Part shown: positions 1 to 7,471 of the stretch, in pieces | Layout: each line of letters begins with the position of its first letter | Position numbering within the stretch: the first letter of the stretch is position 1 | From: Bifidobacteriaceae bacterium | GTDB taxonomy: Bacteria > Actinomycetota > Actinomycetes > Actinomycetales > WQXJ01 | Length of the DNA: 16,470 nucleotides | Direction: 5' to 3' | Assembly (NCBI GenBank): GCA_031265345.1 | Contig: JAISCU010000277.1 | Location: 1-16,470, forward strand | The notes under the pieces: generated by a model | What the model was told of the DNA's origin: nothing | Databases searched by the model: none | Seen by the model: the letters and a program-made list of their open reading frames with translations, nothing else | Made by a program: the position numbers and the translations under genes

Positions 1-510
1 CTGGTGGGCAGGCCGGGCGACATCGTCGTCTTGGACGGTGTGCGGATCGTCGGCAACATCGGCGCGATCATCCGGACGGCGACGGGCCTGGGCGCGGCGG
101 GGGTCGTGCTGATCGACAGCGGGCTGACCACGGTGGCGGACCGGCGGCTGCTGCGGGCGAGCCGCGGGTACGTGTTCTCGCTGCCGGTGGTGCTCTCGAC
201 GGCCGAGCGTCTACGTGAGTTCTTGGACGAGCACTTCGTCGACATCGCGGTGCTGGAGGCGGACGGCCAGGTGGAGCTGTCCCAGGTCGCCGCCGGGCCC
301 GAGCCGCTGGCGTTGGTCTTCGGCAGCGAACGGGCGGGGACCTCGGAGTTGCTCCGGTCCGTCTTCAGCGATCACGAGGGCGATTGGGATCGATCCAAGG
401 AGACGAGGACCGTCTCGATCCCCATGCCCGGCCCGGTCGAATCGTTCAACGTTTCTGTCGCCGCAGCCATTGTCCTGTACTCACGGAGCCTTCACGCGAT
501 CTCCAATTGA
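1..510 (+). CDS. TsnR-like SpoU-family rRNA 2'-O-methyltransferase (5' end cut off by window edge)
   Basis: Partial gene: frame 1 is open from base 1, and the GTG at 4 is probably internal. The visible ~168 residues form the SpoU/TrmH knotted SAM-binding domain. Motif 1 is at the start (VGNIGAIIRTA), motif 2 is LVFGSERAGTS (about nt 307-345) and motif 3 is SIPMPGPVESFNVSVAAA (about nt 415-470). From memory, wording such as VVLDGVRIVGNIGAI and RRLLRASRGYVFSLPVVLS follows the thiostrepton-resistance enzyme TsnR/NshR almost residue for residue. Those enzymes methylate the 2'-OH of 23S rRNA A1067 and block thiopeptide binding. They are about 270 aa with an L30e-like N-terminal domain, so roughly 100 residues should lie upstream of the window. 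There is a short acidic insertion before motif 3 (SDHEGDWDRSKE) that I do not recall in TsnR. Family assignment is secure; the target nucleotide is inferred. A housekeeping SpoU methyltransferase with another target is the alternative. Confidence 0.85.
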   Translation: MVGRPGDIVVLDGVRIVGNIGAIIRTATGLGAAGVVLIDSGLTTVADRRLLRASRGYVFSLPVVLSTAERLREFLDEHFVDIAVLEADGQVELSQVAAGPEPLALVFGSERAGTSELLRSVFSDHEGDWDRSKETRTVSIPMPGPVESFNVSVAAAIVLYSRSLHAISN

Positions 511-533
511 TGGTGTGACCTGCGAAGACGCTC

Positions 534-613
534 TAGGATCGGGGATTTGCGGCAGGAGATGGGAGGGGGCTCAGAACCGGCGGCCGCGATGAAAGATCAC
601 AAAACGGTAAACT
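534..613 (+). promoter_or_regulatory. Promoter region of the mltG-aro operon
   Basis: Two -10-like hexamers lie in the 111-bp gap after the methyltransferase: TAGGAT at 534-539 and TAAACT at 608-613. The second sits 8 nt before the GTG at 622, the spacing of a leaderless actinobacterial transcript. Neither has a good -35 box. The purine run at 561-569 is badly spaced for any in-frame start (it overlaps the ATG at 559 and is about 20 nt from the ATG at 589). This is why I favour leaderless initiation at 622. Confidence 0.45.
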
Positions 614-621
614 CGACTCCC

Positions 622-2724
622 GTGAGTGACCATTGGAGTCTGTATGGCCAGGAGCCAGGAGCACCGGCACCGCCAGGACCTGAAGCCCCGGAGGGGCCAC
701 CGACTTGGGAAGAGCCTCGCGGGCCCGCTCGCGGAGGCCAGGAACGGCAGACCGGGGAAGAAGCTGCACCGCAGGCTTGGGTTCCCCCGGCCGGGTCGCC
801 GTGGCGGCCGGTCGAGCCGACTCCGGCAGCGCCGGAACAGCCAGTTTGGGAAACCCCTGGCGAATCAGCCTGGGGCGCTCCGCAACCGGCCGCATGGAGC
901 GCGGCGGTCGAGCCGCCATTGACCATCCCGCAGGAGCCCGCCTGGGAAGGCTCGAACGAGTCGGCCTGGAACTCACCCGAGCAAGAAGCCTGGGCCGCAC
1001 CGGAGCCGTCAGATTGGGAGGACCCGAGCGAACTGGTGGCGCCAGGCGCGCAAGAACAGGCAGCGTGGGGGGCTCCAACACAGGCCGGCCGGGACACTTC
1101 CGAACCTGCCGCGTGGAAGGCGCCAGAATCGCAGGCCTGGAATGCCTCGGTCCAAGAGGAACAGCAAGGCCAGGAGCCCTCCGAACAGCTCCCTTCCCAG
1201 CAGACGTGGGAAGCACCCGAACAAGACCCCTGGGCAGCCTCCGGCCCGCAGACGGTGGAGACACCCGCCCTGACCGCGCCGCTGGCCCCACCGCAGCCAC
1301 TGCCGATGGCGGCGTCAAACCCGGCCACCTTGTCGGAGCCGCCCTCGTACGCCCCGCAGCGGTCCGCCCTGGGGCGCCAGACCGCGACACCTCAGGCCAC
1401 CACGCCCGAGACCGCGACACCTCAGGCCGCCACGCCCGAGACCGCGACTCCCCAGTCCGCCACGCCCCAGGCCGGGCCTGCGCAGGCCGCGCCAGCGCCC
1501 GGCGGCGCCTCCGTCAACCGTCCCGACAATCCGATCTTCCCGCCCGTGCCATCCCGTCGCGAAATGCGCGAAGCTCAGGCCGCGGAGGAGGAAGAAGCCA
1601 AGGAGGACAAGCACGTCAGCCGTCGGCGCCCGATCGCGGCGGTGGTGATTGTGCTGCTGGTGGCGGCGGTCGGCTCGGCCGGGTACTTCCTCGGCAAACC
1701 GATCTACCAGGAGCTAACCAAACCGAAGGAGGTACAGGTCACCGACTTCCCGGGGCCTGGCGAAGGCGCCGCCAGCATCACGATCGAAGCCGGCGATCCC
1801 GGCAGCGTGATCGGCGACAAGCTTGTGGCGGCCGGCGTGATAGCCACCACCGGGGCCTTCATCGAGGCTTGGAACAAGGCTGGCGACCGGGCGAACTCGA
1901 TTCAGCCGGGCACCTACGCGCTGATGGAGAAGATGTCCGCGTCGGGTGCCTTGGCGGCGCTGCTCGACCCGGCGAACCGCAACGCGATCATGTTCACGGT
2001 GCCGGAGGGGAAACGGGCGGCGGAGGTCTACCAGTTGATCGGGACCGCCGTCGCGAAGTCGGATTTGGGGGACGATGCCGACCAGGCGGCTCTCGATCAG
2101 AAGGCCGCCGAGCAGGCGGGGGTCGTGAAGCAGGCCGCGGAGTCAGGCGCCATCGGCTTGCCGCCGGAGGCGAACGGGCTGGTCGAGGGCTGGCTCTACC
2201 CGGAGACCTACAGTTTCAACATCGACACGGCTCCGACAGAGATCCTCTCCAAGATGGTCGCGAACACCGTCAAGACCCTCGAAGATCTGCAGGTCCCGCG
2301 CGAACGCTGGCTGGAGATCATCACCGTCGCCTCCATCATCGAGAAGGAGGCGAGGCTGGAGCCTGACCGCGCAAAAGTGGCGCGAGTCATTTACAACCGC
2401 CTGGCGGACGGCATAAAGCTGGAGTTGGATTCGACCGTGGTGTACGGCGTGGGCCGATTCGACGACACACTCTCGACCACCGACGCCGAACGCAACGCCG
2501 ACAACCCTTACACCACTTACGCGAATCGTGGGCTCCCAATCGGCGCAATCTCCGATCCGGGCAAAGCAGCTATCGAGGCGGCCCTCAATCCGACGCCCGG
2601 CGCATGGAAGTTCTTCTGCGTCGTCAACCCGGAGACCGGCGAGATGGAGTTCAACGAGACCGCCGAGGGCCACAACCTATCGGTCGAGAAATGGAAGCAG
2701 TGGGAGCGGGAACACGCCGGATGA
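622..2724 (+). CDS. mltG: Endolytic murein transglycosylase MltG (YceG family) with long Trp/Pro/Ala-rich cytoplasmic tail
   Basis: Cleaves nascent peptidoglycan glycan strands in the membrane and so sets strand length. With the GTG at 622 the protein has 700 residues. Residues 1 to about 333 are low complexity, Pro/Ala/Glu/Gln-rich with about 16 Trp, ending in TPQ-TPE repeats and a charged Glu/Lys patch. One membrane helix (about 338-358, IAAVVIVLLVAAVGSAGYFL) follows an Arg cluster. The YceG domain then runs to the C-terminus: LysM-like lead-in (ITIEAGDPGSVIGDKL), catalytic segment ASIIEKEA with the expected glutamate at residue 574, then YNRL, STVVYG, and NPYTTYANRGLPIGAISDPG near the end. 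Family members usually have far shorter tails. The last codons overlap aroE (ATGA), so the two are translationally coupled. Other in-frame starts are TTG 547, ATG 559 and ATG 589; none has a well-placed ribosome site. Function is secure from the catalytic motifs; the start is uncertain. Confidence 0.95.
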   Translation: MSDHWSLYGQEPGAPAPPGPEAPEGPPTWEEPRGPARGGQERQTGEEAAPQAWVPPAGSPWRPVEPTPAAPEQPVWETPGESAWGAPQPAAWSAAVEPPLTIPQEPAWEGSNESAWNSPEQEAWAAPEPSDWEDPSELVAPGAQEQAAWGAPTQAGRDTSEPAAWKAPESQAWNASVQEEQQGQEPSEQLPSQQTWEAPEQDPWAASGPQTVETPALTAPLAPPQPLPMAASNPATLSEPPSYAPQRSALGRQTATPQATTPETATPQAATPETATPQSATPQAGPAQAAPAPGGASVNRPDNPIFPPVPSRREMREAQAAEEEEAKEDKHVSRRRPIAAVVIVLLVAAVGSAGYFLGKPIYQELTKPKEVQVTDFPGPGEGAASITIEAGDPGSVIGDKLVAAGVIATTGAFIEAWNKAGDRANSIQPGTYALMEKMSASGALAALLDPANRNAIMFTVPEGKRAAEVYQLIGTAVAKSDLGDDADQAALDQKAAEQAGVVKQAAESGAIGLPPEANGLVEGWLYPETYSFNIDTAPTEILSKMVANTVKTLEDLQVPRERWLEIITVASIIEKEARLEPDRAKVARVIYNRLADGIKLELDSTVVYGVGRFDDTLSTTDAERNADNPYTTYANRGLPIGAISDPGKAAIEAALNPTPGAWKFFCVVNPETGEMEFNETAEGHNLSVEKWKQWEREHAG
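1381..1470 (+). repeat. Three in-frame 30-bp tandem repeats inside mltG
   Basis: Units start at 1381, 1411 and 1441, each beginning accgcga and encoding TATPQ-A/S-TP-E/Q. The first two differ at one base; the third is more diverged. They lie in the disordered cytoplasmic tail, where replication slippage can change copy number without disturbing the enzyme. Confidence 0.9.
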
Positions 2725-3800
2725 CGAACCGGCAGCCGAGCCCGCGACTCGATCGGCCACCCAACCGGGAACTGAAGCGGGCGGCGGTGCTGGGCAGCCC
2801 CATCGCCCACTCGCTGTCGCCAGCCCTGCACCGGGCCGGGTACCAGGCCCTCGGCCTGGAAAACTGGGCTTACGAAGCCATCGAGATGACATCGGAGCGG
2901 TTGCCGGATTGGCTTGCCAGCCTGGGGCCGGAATGGAAAGGGCTGTCGCTCACCATGCCGCTGAAGCGGACCGTCCTGGAGTTGGTGGACCATGTTCAGC
3001 CTTTGGCCCGCATGGCCGGGGGAGCCAACACGGTGCTATTCACGCCCGCCGGGACGGTTGGCGCGAACACCGACGTGCACGGCATCGTCGCGGCTGTTCG
3101 TGAGGTGGCACCCGAACGCCAGTTCCGATCTGCGACCGTCTTGGGCGGCGGGGCGACCGCCGCCTCCGCGCTCGCGGCCCTCGCGGAACTCGACCTGAGG
3201 AACCCCCGCGTCTATGTCCGCTCGACCGCGCGGTCCCGGCCCATGCTGGAAGCCGCCGCCCGCATGGGGGTTGAACCGCAACTCCGCAAACTGCGCGACG
3301 ACCGCCCTCCGATCGACTGGCCGGCCGACCTGACCATCTCGACCCTGCCGTCCCACGCTGCGGACGCCTTGGCTCAAGACCTCGCCATAGGCCTATCCCC
3401 AAGCGCGACCGCGCGCCTAGCCCCAATCACAGCAGCGAGCTCGGGGCCGATGGCCGCCGCCCGCCCGGCCCCAAGCGCAACCGCGCACACGGCCCTGAGC
3501 ACGGCCACGAAGGGCGTCGCAAGCTCGGCCATGAACCCAGCCGTGAGTCCTGTCACGAGCAATGGCGTTGATCCCGTCGCTAGCCTCGCCGCGAACCCGA
3601 ACACGCTCGCCCCTGGCCCCCCAGTGCTCCTTGACGCCGCCTACGATCCGTGGCCATCAGCGCTGGCCGAGGCGTGGGCCGAAGCGGGCGGCACGGTCGT
3701 GTCCGGCAAGACCATGCTGCTGCACCAGGCCGCCGCGCAGTTCCAGCTGATGACGGGAATAGCCGCACCGCTGGAGCAGATGCGTGCGGCGATCACCTGA
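2721..3800 (+). CDS. aroE: Shikimate dehydrogenase with a low-complexity insertion
   Basis: NADPH-dependent reduction of 3-dehydroshikimate to shikimate. The ATG at 2721 overlaps the mltG stop as ATGA. The product is 359 aa, against roughly 270-290 usually. Visible motifs: substrate loop GSPIAHSLSPALHRAGY (about residues 26-42); SLTMPLKR with the catalytic Lys at residue 82; GGANTV; ANTDVHG with the catalytic Asp at residue 118; the dinucleotide motif VLGGGATAAS; YVRST; and the closing GKTMLLHQAAAQFQLMTG. The extra length is an Ala/Pro/Ser/Thr-rich block at about residues 221-300 (nt 3385-3620). It falls between HAADALAQDLA and PPVLLDAAYDPW, inside the nucleotide-binding domain. It contains an in-frame 18-bp direct repeat (3397-3414 and 3469-3486, one mismatch). 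All catalytic residues remain, so the enzyme is probably active and the block probably a surface loop. The next gene, aroC, starts 18 nt downstream. Confidence 0.95.
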   Translation: MTNRQPSPRLDRPPNRELKRAAVLGSPIAHSLSPALHRAGYQALGLENWAYEAIEMTSERLPDWLASLGPEWKGLSLTMPLKRTVLELVDHVQPLARMAGGANTVLFTPAGTVGANTDVHGIVAAVREVAPERQFRSATVLGGGATAASALAALAELDLRNPRVYVRSTARSRPMLEAAARMGVEPQLRKLRDDRPPIDWPADLTISTLPSHAADALAQDLAIGLSPSATARLAPITAASSGPMAAARPAPSATAHTALSTATKGVASSAMNPAVSPVTSNGVDPVASLAANPNTLAPGPPVLLDAAYDPWPSALAEAWAEAGGTVVSGKTMLLHQAAAQFQLMTGIAAPLEQMRAAIT

Positions 3801-3818
3801 AGTGGGGACAATAGGCTC

Positions 3819-4991
3819 ATGCTACGTTGGCTGACCGCTGGGGAATCGCATGGACCAGCCGTGCTCGGTGTGCTCGAGGGAATGCCGGCGGGGGTCGCAG
3901 TCGCCCCGGATGACATCGCCCAGGCCCTGCAGCGGCGGCGCTTGGGGCACGGTCGCGGCGCCCGCATGGGCTTCGAGGCGGACCGGGTGGAGATCCTGGG
4001 CGGAATCTGGCGCGGCCAGACCACCGGCGGCCCGGTCGCCATCAGCGTGGCCAACTCCGAATGGCCCAAGTGGCGCGAAGTCATGGCCCCGAATCCGGGC
4101 GAGCCACCCAATACGGCCCGCGCCGCCAAGCTGACCCGTCCCCGCCCTGGCCACGCCGACCTGGCGGGCATGGTCAAGTACAGCCACGACGACGCCCGCG
4201 CCATCCTGGAGCGCTCCAGCGCCCGCGAGACGGCCGCGCGGGTGGCGCTGGGCTCGGTGGCGGCATCGTTCCTGTTCCAAGCTTTGGGAGTGCGCATAAT
4301 CAGCCACGTCGTGAACTTGGGCGGTGTCTGGGCTCAGGGCAAAACGCCGATGCCCGATGACGCCGCCCGAGTCGACGCCAGCCCCGTCCGCACCCTCGAC
4401 ACGGCAGCAGCCGAAGCGATGCAAGCCAAGATAGACGAAGCCAAGGCAAGCGGGGACACGTTGGGCGGCATCGTCGAAGTGATCGCCTACGGCGTGCCGG
4501 TGGGACTGGGGTCCCACGTCCAGGCCGACCGGCGGCTCGACGGCGAACTGGCGGGGGCACTCATGAGTATCCAGGCCATCAAGGCCGTCGAGATCGGGCT
4601 GGGGATGGGCGTGGCGGACAAGCCTGGCTCGGAGGTGCACGATCGGATCCGCCGACGCGACGGACGCGTGCGACGCGACACCAACAATGCCGGAGGGATC
4701 GAGGGCGGCATCTCCAACGGCGAGCCGATCATCCTGAGGGCGGCCATGAAGCCGATCCCGACCGTGCCGCGCGCGCTGGCCACGATCGACACCGAGACCG
4801 GCGAGGAGGCGACGGCGCACCACCAGAGATCGGACATCACGGCCGTGCCCGCCGCCGGAGTAGTGGCTGAGGCGATGACGGCGTTGGTGCTGGCCAGAGC
4901 CGCGTTGGAGAAGTTCGGCGGCGACTGTCTGACCGAAGTGAGGCGGAACCGCCAAGGCTACCAGGCGGCCATCAAGGAGACGCTGAAGTGA
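3819..4991 (+). CDS. aroC: Chorismate synthase
   Basis: Converts 5-enolpyruvylshikimate-3-phosphate to chorismate with reduced FMN, the last step of the shikimate pathway. The protein is 390 aa, normal for the family. It opens with the signature [31 protein letters not shown] follows, then [47 protein letters not shown], and [12 protein letters not shown]. The C-terminal FMN-binding segment is [20 protein letters not shown]. The start is ATG 3819, preceded by a purine-rich stretch (agtgggga, 3801-3808). The stop overlaps the aroK start as GTGA. No unusual feature seen; identification is essentially certain. Confidence 0.98.
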   Translation: MLRWLTAGESHGPAVLGVLEGMPAGVAVAPDDIAQALQRRRLGHGRGARMGFEADRVEILGGIWRGQTTGGPVAISVANSEWPKWREVMAPNPGEPPNTARAAKLTRPRPGHADLAGMVKYSHDDARAILERSSARETAARVALGSVAASFLFQALGVRIISHVVNLGGVWAQGKTPMPDDAARVDASPVRTLDTAAAEAMQAKIDEAKASGDTLGGIVEVIAYGVPVGLGSHVQADRRLDGELAGALMSIQAIKAVEIGLGMGVADKPGSEVHDRIRRRDGRVRRDTNNAGGIEGGISNGEPIILRAAMKPIPTVPRALATIDTETGEEATAHHQRSDITAVPAAGVVAEAMTALVLARAALEKFGGDCLTEVRRNRQGYQAAIKETLK

Positions 4992-5512
4992 GCGCCCTGG
5001 TGCTGATCGGACCTCCGGGGTCCGGCAAGACGACCGTCGGGCGGGCACTGGCGGCGCTCCTCGATCTAGGCTTCGTGGACACCGACCAATTGGTGGAGGC
5101 AAAGGCGGGAAAGTCCATCGGAGAGATCTTCGTGGCCCAGGGCGAACCGGCCTTCCGCGCCATGGAGCGCGTGGCTGTGGCCGAGGCCCTGGCGCAGGCC
5201 CGAACCGGGGGACTGGTGGTAGCCTTGGGCGGGGGCGCACCGATGGATCCGGCCACGGCGGCGTCTCTGGCCGGGACGACTGTGGTTTTCTTGGACATCT
5301 CGGCTCCGTTGGCTGCTCGCAGAGTTGGTCTCGACGCGACCAGACCGCTATTGGCCGGTTCCCCCCGGAAGCTTTGGCGCGATCTGATGGCCGGGCGCAG
5401 ACCGGTCTACGAGGGGCTTGCGGACGCGACGATCCTGGTGGATGGTCTCAGCCCGGCCGAGGCGGCGGGCCGGATCGCCGCCCAAGTGATGGCAAAGGAG
5501 AAGCAAGGGTGA
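4988..5512 (+). CDS. aroK: Shikimate kinase
   Basis: Phosphorylates shikimate to shikimate-3-phosphate using ATP. The 174-aa product has the P-loop GPPGSGKTT at residues 8-16 and the shikimate-binding Asp in [26 protein letters not shown] and the GGG loop [10 protein letters not shown] follow. Further on are the lid region with [11 protein letters not shown] and the conserved [13 protein letters not shown] near the C-terminus. The GTG start at 4988 overlaps the aroC stop by 4 nt (GTGA), and its own stop overlaps the aroB GTG the same way, so aroC-aroK-aroB are read as a coupled unit. Length and motifs are typical. Confidence 0.97.
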   Translation: MSALVLIGPPGSGKTTVGRALAALLDLGFVDTDQLVEAKAGKSIGEIFVAQGEPAFRAMERVAVAEALAQARTGGLVVALGGGAPMDPATAASLAGTTVVFLDISAPLAARRVGLDATRPLLAGSPRKLWRDLMAGRRPVYEGLADATILVDGLSPAEAAGRIAAQVMAKEKQG

Positions 5513-6726
5513 GCCTGACGGAAATCGCCGTCGAGACGGACGAGCCATATGAGGTCATAGTCGGCCGGAACCTCCTGGAAGACTTCGGGAGCTATGTTCC
5601 CGAGGACGCCAAACGACTGATGATCCTGTTCGACCCGGTGGTCGCGGGTCCGGTCCCGGCCCTGGTGGACGAGCTCCGCAAGGACGGCTTCGAGGTCCAT
5701 CTCCTGGCCGTGCCCTCGGGCGAGGAGGCGAAGGAGATCAACGTCGCGAAGGCGGTCTGGCAGCGGCTGGGCGAGGCGGCGTTCACGCGCACGGACGTGA
5801 TAGTCGGCATCGGCGGCGGTTCGACCACCGACCTGGCGGGGTTCGTGGCTGGGACCTGGTTGCGGGGCGTGGATGTGATGCAGGTGCCGACCACGCTGCT
5901 GGCGATGGTTGACGCGGCCATCGGCGGCAAAGCGGCCATCAACACCGACGAGGGCAAGAACCTGGTCGGCGTGTTCCATCAACCCGCTGCGGTGCTGTGC
6001 GATCAAACCCTGCTGGAAAGCTTGCCGACCCCGGAGATCGTGTCCGGCATGGCGGAGGTCATCAAAGCCGGCCTGGTGGCCGATCCGGGGATCCTCGACG
6101 TGGTCTGGTCGGGGCCGCAAGAGACCCTCGACCCGAAAGGCCCGCTGCTGGCCGAGTTGATCCGCCGGGCGGTCAGAGTCAAGAGCGAGGTGGTGGCGGA
6201 GGACCCGACCGAGACGGGGCGGCGGGCGATCCTCAATTACGGCCACACCTTCGGCCACGCGATCGAGCAGGTGGAGCATTACAAGTGGCGGCATGGCGAC
6301 GCGGTGGCGGCTGGGATGGTGTTCGCCGCCGAGGTCGCGGTCAGAGCCGGGCTGATGGACCCGTCGCTGCTGGGCCTGCACCGGGAGCTGCTCAGCGCCG
6401 TCGGCCTCCCGATCTCCTACAAACCGGGCCGCTGGGACCAGTTGCAGCCGGCCATGCGGCGTGACAAGAAGAACCAGGGCAAGATCCGCCGCATGGTGCT
6501 GCTGGAGGATGTCGCGAAACCGCTGGTGGTGCGCGACATCCCGGAGGAGCTGCTGGCCGAGGCCTATCAGGCCCTGTCCGCAGTGCCTGGCGCGACTCCC
6601 TACCCGGTCAAGACGGCGGAGGACTACTCGTTGGAGAACCCCTACGGCACGGCCATCTATGTCCCGCCGGTTGACGAGGAGCCGGAGGCCTCCTCGGGCG
6701 AACGCGGTCGGCGGCCGTCGGCATGA
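5509..6726 (+). CDS. aroB: 3-dehydroquinate synthase with short C-terminal extension
   Basis: NAD- and divalent-metal-dependent cyclisation of DAHP to 3-dehydroquinate, the second step of the pathway. The GTG at 5509 overlaps the aroK stop (GTGA); the frame is also open upstream, but only as an overlap with aroK. The product is 405 aa. Motifs: the NAD-binding segment GIGGGSTTDLAGFVAGTWLRG; VPTTLLAMVDAAIGGKAAIN; KNLVGVFHQP; the metal-ligand Glu in GMAEVIKAG (about residue 182); and the metal-ligand His residues in NYGHTFGHAIE and WRHGDAVAAGM. After the usual end the protein carries about 40 extra residues, acidic/Pro-rich with TAIYVPPVDEEPEASSGERG, of no recognised function. The stop overlaps the aroQ start (ATGA). 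Confidence 0.97.
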   Translation: MSLTEIAVETDEPYEVIVGRNLLEDFGSYVPEDAKRLMILFDPVVAGPVPALVDELRKDGFEVHLLAVPSGEEAKEINVAKAVWQRLGEAAFTRTDVIVGIGGGSTTDLAGFVAGTWLRGVDVMQVPTTLLAMVDAAIGGKAAINTDEGKNLVGVFHQPAAVLCDQTLLESLPTPEIVSGMAEVIKAGLVADPGILDVVWSGPQETLDPKGPLLAELIRRAVRVKSEVVAEDPTETGRRAILNYGHTFGHAIEQVEHYKWRHGDAVAAGMVFAAEVAVRAGLMDPSLLGLHRELLSAVGLPISYKPGRWDQLQPAMRRDKKNQGKIRRMVLLEDVAKPLVVRDIPEELLAEAYQALSAVPGATPYPVKTAEDYSLENPYGTAIYVPPVDEEPEASSGERGRRPSA

Positions 6727-7223
6727 GCCGCCTGGTCCTGGTCCTGAACGGCCCCAACCTGGGCCGGTTGGGCGCGCGCGAGCCGGACATCTATGGGCGG
6801 TTGGATTTCGCTGATCTTCGAGCGGCCTGCGCGCGGTGGGGTTCGGAGTTGGGCCTGGCCGTGGACGTGCGTCAGACCGACTCCGAAGCCGAGTTGGTCG
6901 GTTGGCTCCACGAGGCGGCGGATGGCTCGGTGCCGGTGGTCCTCAACCCGGCGGCTTTCACGCATTATTCCTACAGCTTGCACGATGCCGTGGCGCAGGT
7001 TCCGCTGGTCGTCGAGGTCCACTTGTCCAATCCCGCCGCCCGCGAGGGCTTCCGGCACCGTTCGGTGATCTCCGGCGTGGCGCGCGGGACGGTGGCCGGT
7101 TTCGGCTTCGACTCCTATTACTTGGCGCTGGCGGCGTTGGCCCGCTTGGGGCCTGCTTCGGCGCTCGGCGGCGTCGAACCGGAGTTGGGGACTGTCCCTA
7201 ACGATGTCCCCAACCAGGGTTAA
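6723..7223 (+). CDS. aroQ: Type II 3-dehydroquinate dehydratase
   Basis: Dehydrates 3-dehydroquinate to 3-dehydroshikimate as a dodecameric type II enzyme. The product is 166 aa. Motifs: LVLNGPNLGRLGAREPDIYG with the catalytic Arg and Tyr on the lid; the [15 protein letters not shown] segment with the substrate-binding Asn; [17 protein letters not shown] with the catalytic His; [12 protein letters not shown]. It is about 20 residues longer than a typical family member. The tail (ASALGGVEPELGTVPNDVPNQG) is partly encoded by a palindromic element, whose far arm begins at the TAA stop. The segment from 6947 to 7166 is repeated at 94% identity at 9621-9840. The start overlaps the aroB stop (ATGA). 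This is the last gene of the operon. Confidence 0.96.
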   Translation: MSRLVLVLNGPNLGRLGAREPDIYGRLDFADLRAACARWGSELGLAVDVRQTDSEAELVGWLHEAADGSVPVVLNPAAFTHYSYSLHDAVAQVPLVVEVHLSNPAAREGFRHRSVISGVARGTVAGFGFDSYYLALAALARLGPASALGGVEPELGTVPNDVPNQG

Positions 7224-7238
7224 GGACAGTCCCCAACT
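7183..7238 (+). terminator. Long dyad at the end of the aro operon (terminator-like / REP-like)
   Basis: Arms 7183-7202 and 7219-7238 form 15 contiguous pairs, one mismatch and 4 more pairs, starting agttggggactgtcc. The 16-nt loop carries a third partial copy (tgtccccaac). The aroQ TAA lies in the right arm. A weak T-rich stretch (ctttggtttt) follows. It can act as a terminator; the GGGGACTGTCC core also looks like a repetitive palindromic element. Confidence 0.75.
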
Positions 7239-7297
7239 TTGGTTTTCCGGTCGCCGGGCCGAGGCGTCTTGTCGTTCCCGGGACCGCCGGTGCGCTG

Positions 7298-7313
7298 TGT
7301 GACTTGGGTCACA
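7298..7313. promoter_or_regulatory. Perfect CRP/GlxR-type operator
   Basis: TGTGACTTGGGTCACA is an exact 6-4-6 inverted repeat and matches TGTGA-N6-TCACA fully, the consensus of cAMP receptor protein and its actinobacterial relatives (GlxR, Crp). Its centre is about 66 bp before the start site predicted from the promoter at 7337-7365, an activator-type position. Known family members control resuscitation and cell-wall genes in actinobacteria, which fits the exported peptidoglycan-binding protein downstream. Binding is inferred. Confidence 0.7.
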
Positions 7314-7336
7314 GTTAACTATTTCGTGACGTGAAT

Positions 7337-7365
7337 TTGGTGTTTGCGCGATGAGCGCTTAGGGT
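7337..7365 (+). promoter_or_regulatory. Predicted promoter of the secreted protein gene
   Basis: The -35 TTGGTG (7337-7342), a 17-bp spacer and -10 TAGGGT (7360-7365) predict transcription from about 7372, leaving a leader of about 100 nt. An alternative -10, TTAACT at 7315-7320, lies right beside the CRP-type site; if that one is used, the site would overlap the promoter and repress. Confidence 0.4.
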
Positions 7366-7471
7366 GGGACGTATCTTGCCACCCAGGGCCGGTGGGAGAT
7401 GCGTTATCCGGGGAAACGCATCCGCGTCCGTCAGCATCTCCGCAGATCATCAAACAGAAGGAGATGCATCA
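7366..7471 (+). promoter_or_regulatory. Switch-like 5' leader with competing stems that can hide the ribosome site
   Basis: The 8-mer GGAGATGC occurs at 7395-7402 and again at 7460-7467, where it contains the Shine-Dalgarno sequence of the next gene. Its exact complement GCATCTCC lies between them at 7434-7441 and can pair with either copy. The upstream copy can instead fold into an 8-bp hairpin with 7415-7422. These three pairings are mutually exclusive in the way of an expression-platform switch. Further up, CCACCC (7379-7384) can pair with GGTGGG (7391-7396). The stretch CCGTCAGC at 7428-7435 recalls the 3' conserved part of ydaO (c-di-AMP) riboswitches, which often precede actinobacterial cell-wall enzyme genes, but I cannot fit the full ydaO consensus. 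Ligand unknown. Confidence 0.5.

Noticed and set aside
533..1614. Several long open frames on both strands across the MltG tail region
   Set aside because: They are side effects of GC-rich, Pro/Ala-rich coding sequence. Only the frame continuing into the YceG domain has recognisable motifs.
7366..7471. Firm assignment as a ydaO c-di-AMP riboswitch
   Set aside because: Only the CCGTCAGC stretch and gene context fit; I could not place the other conserved blocks, so it is kept as an unassigned switch-like leader.
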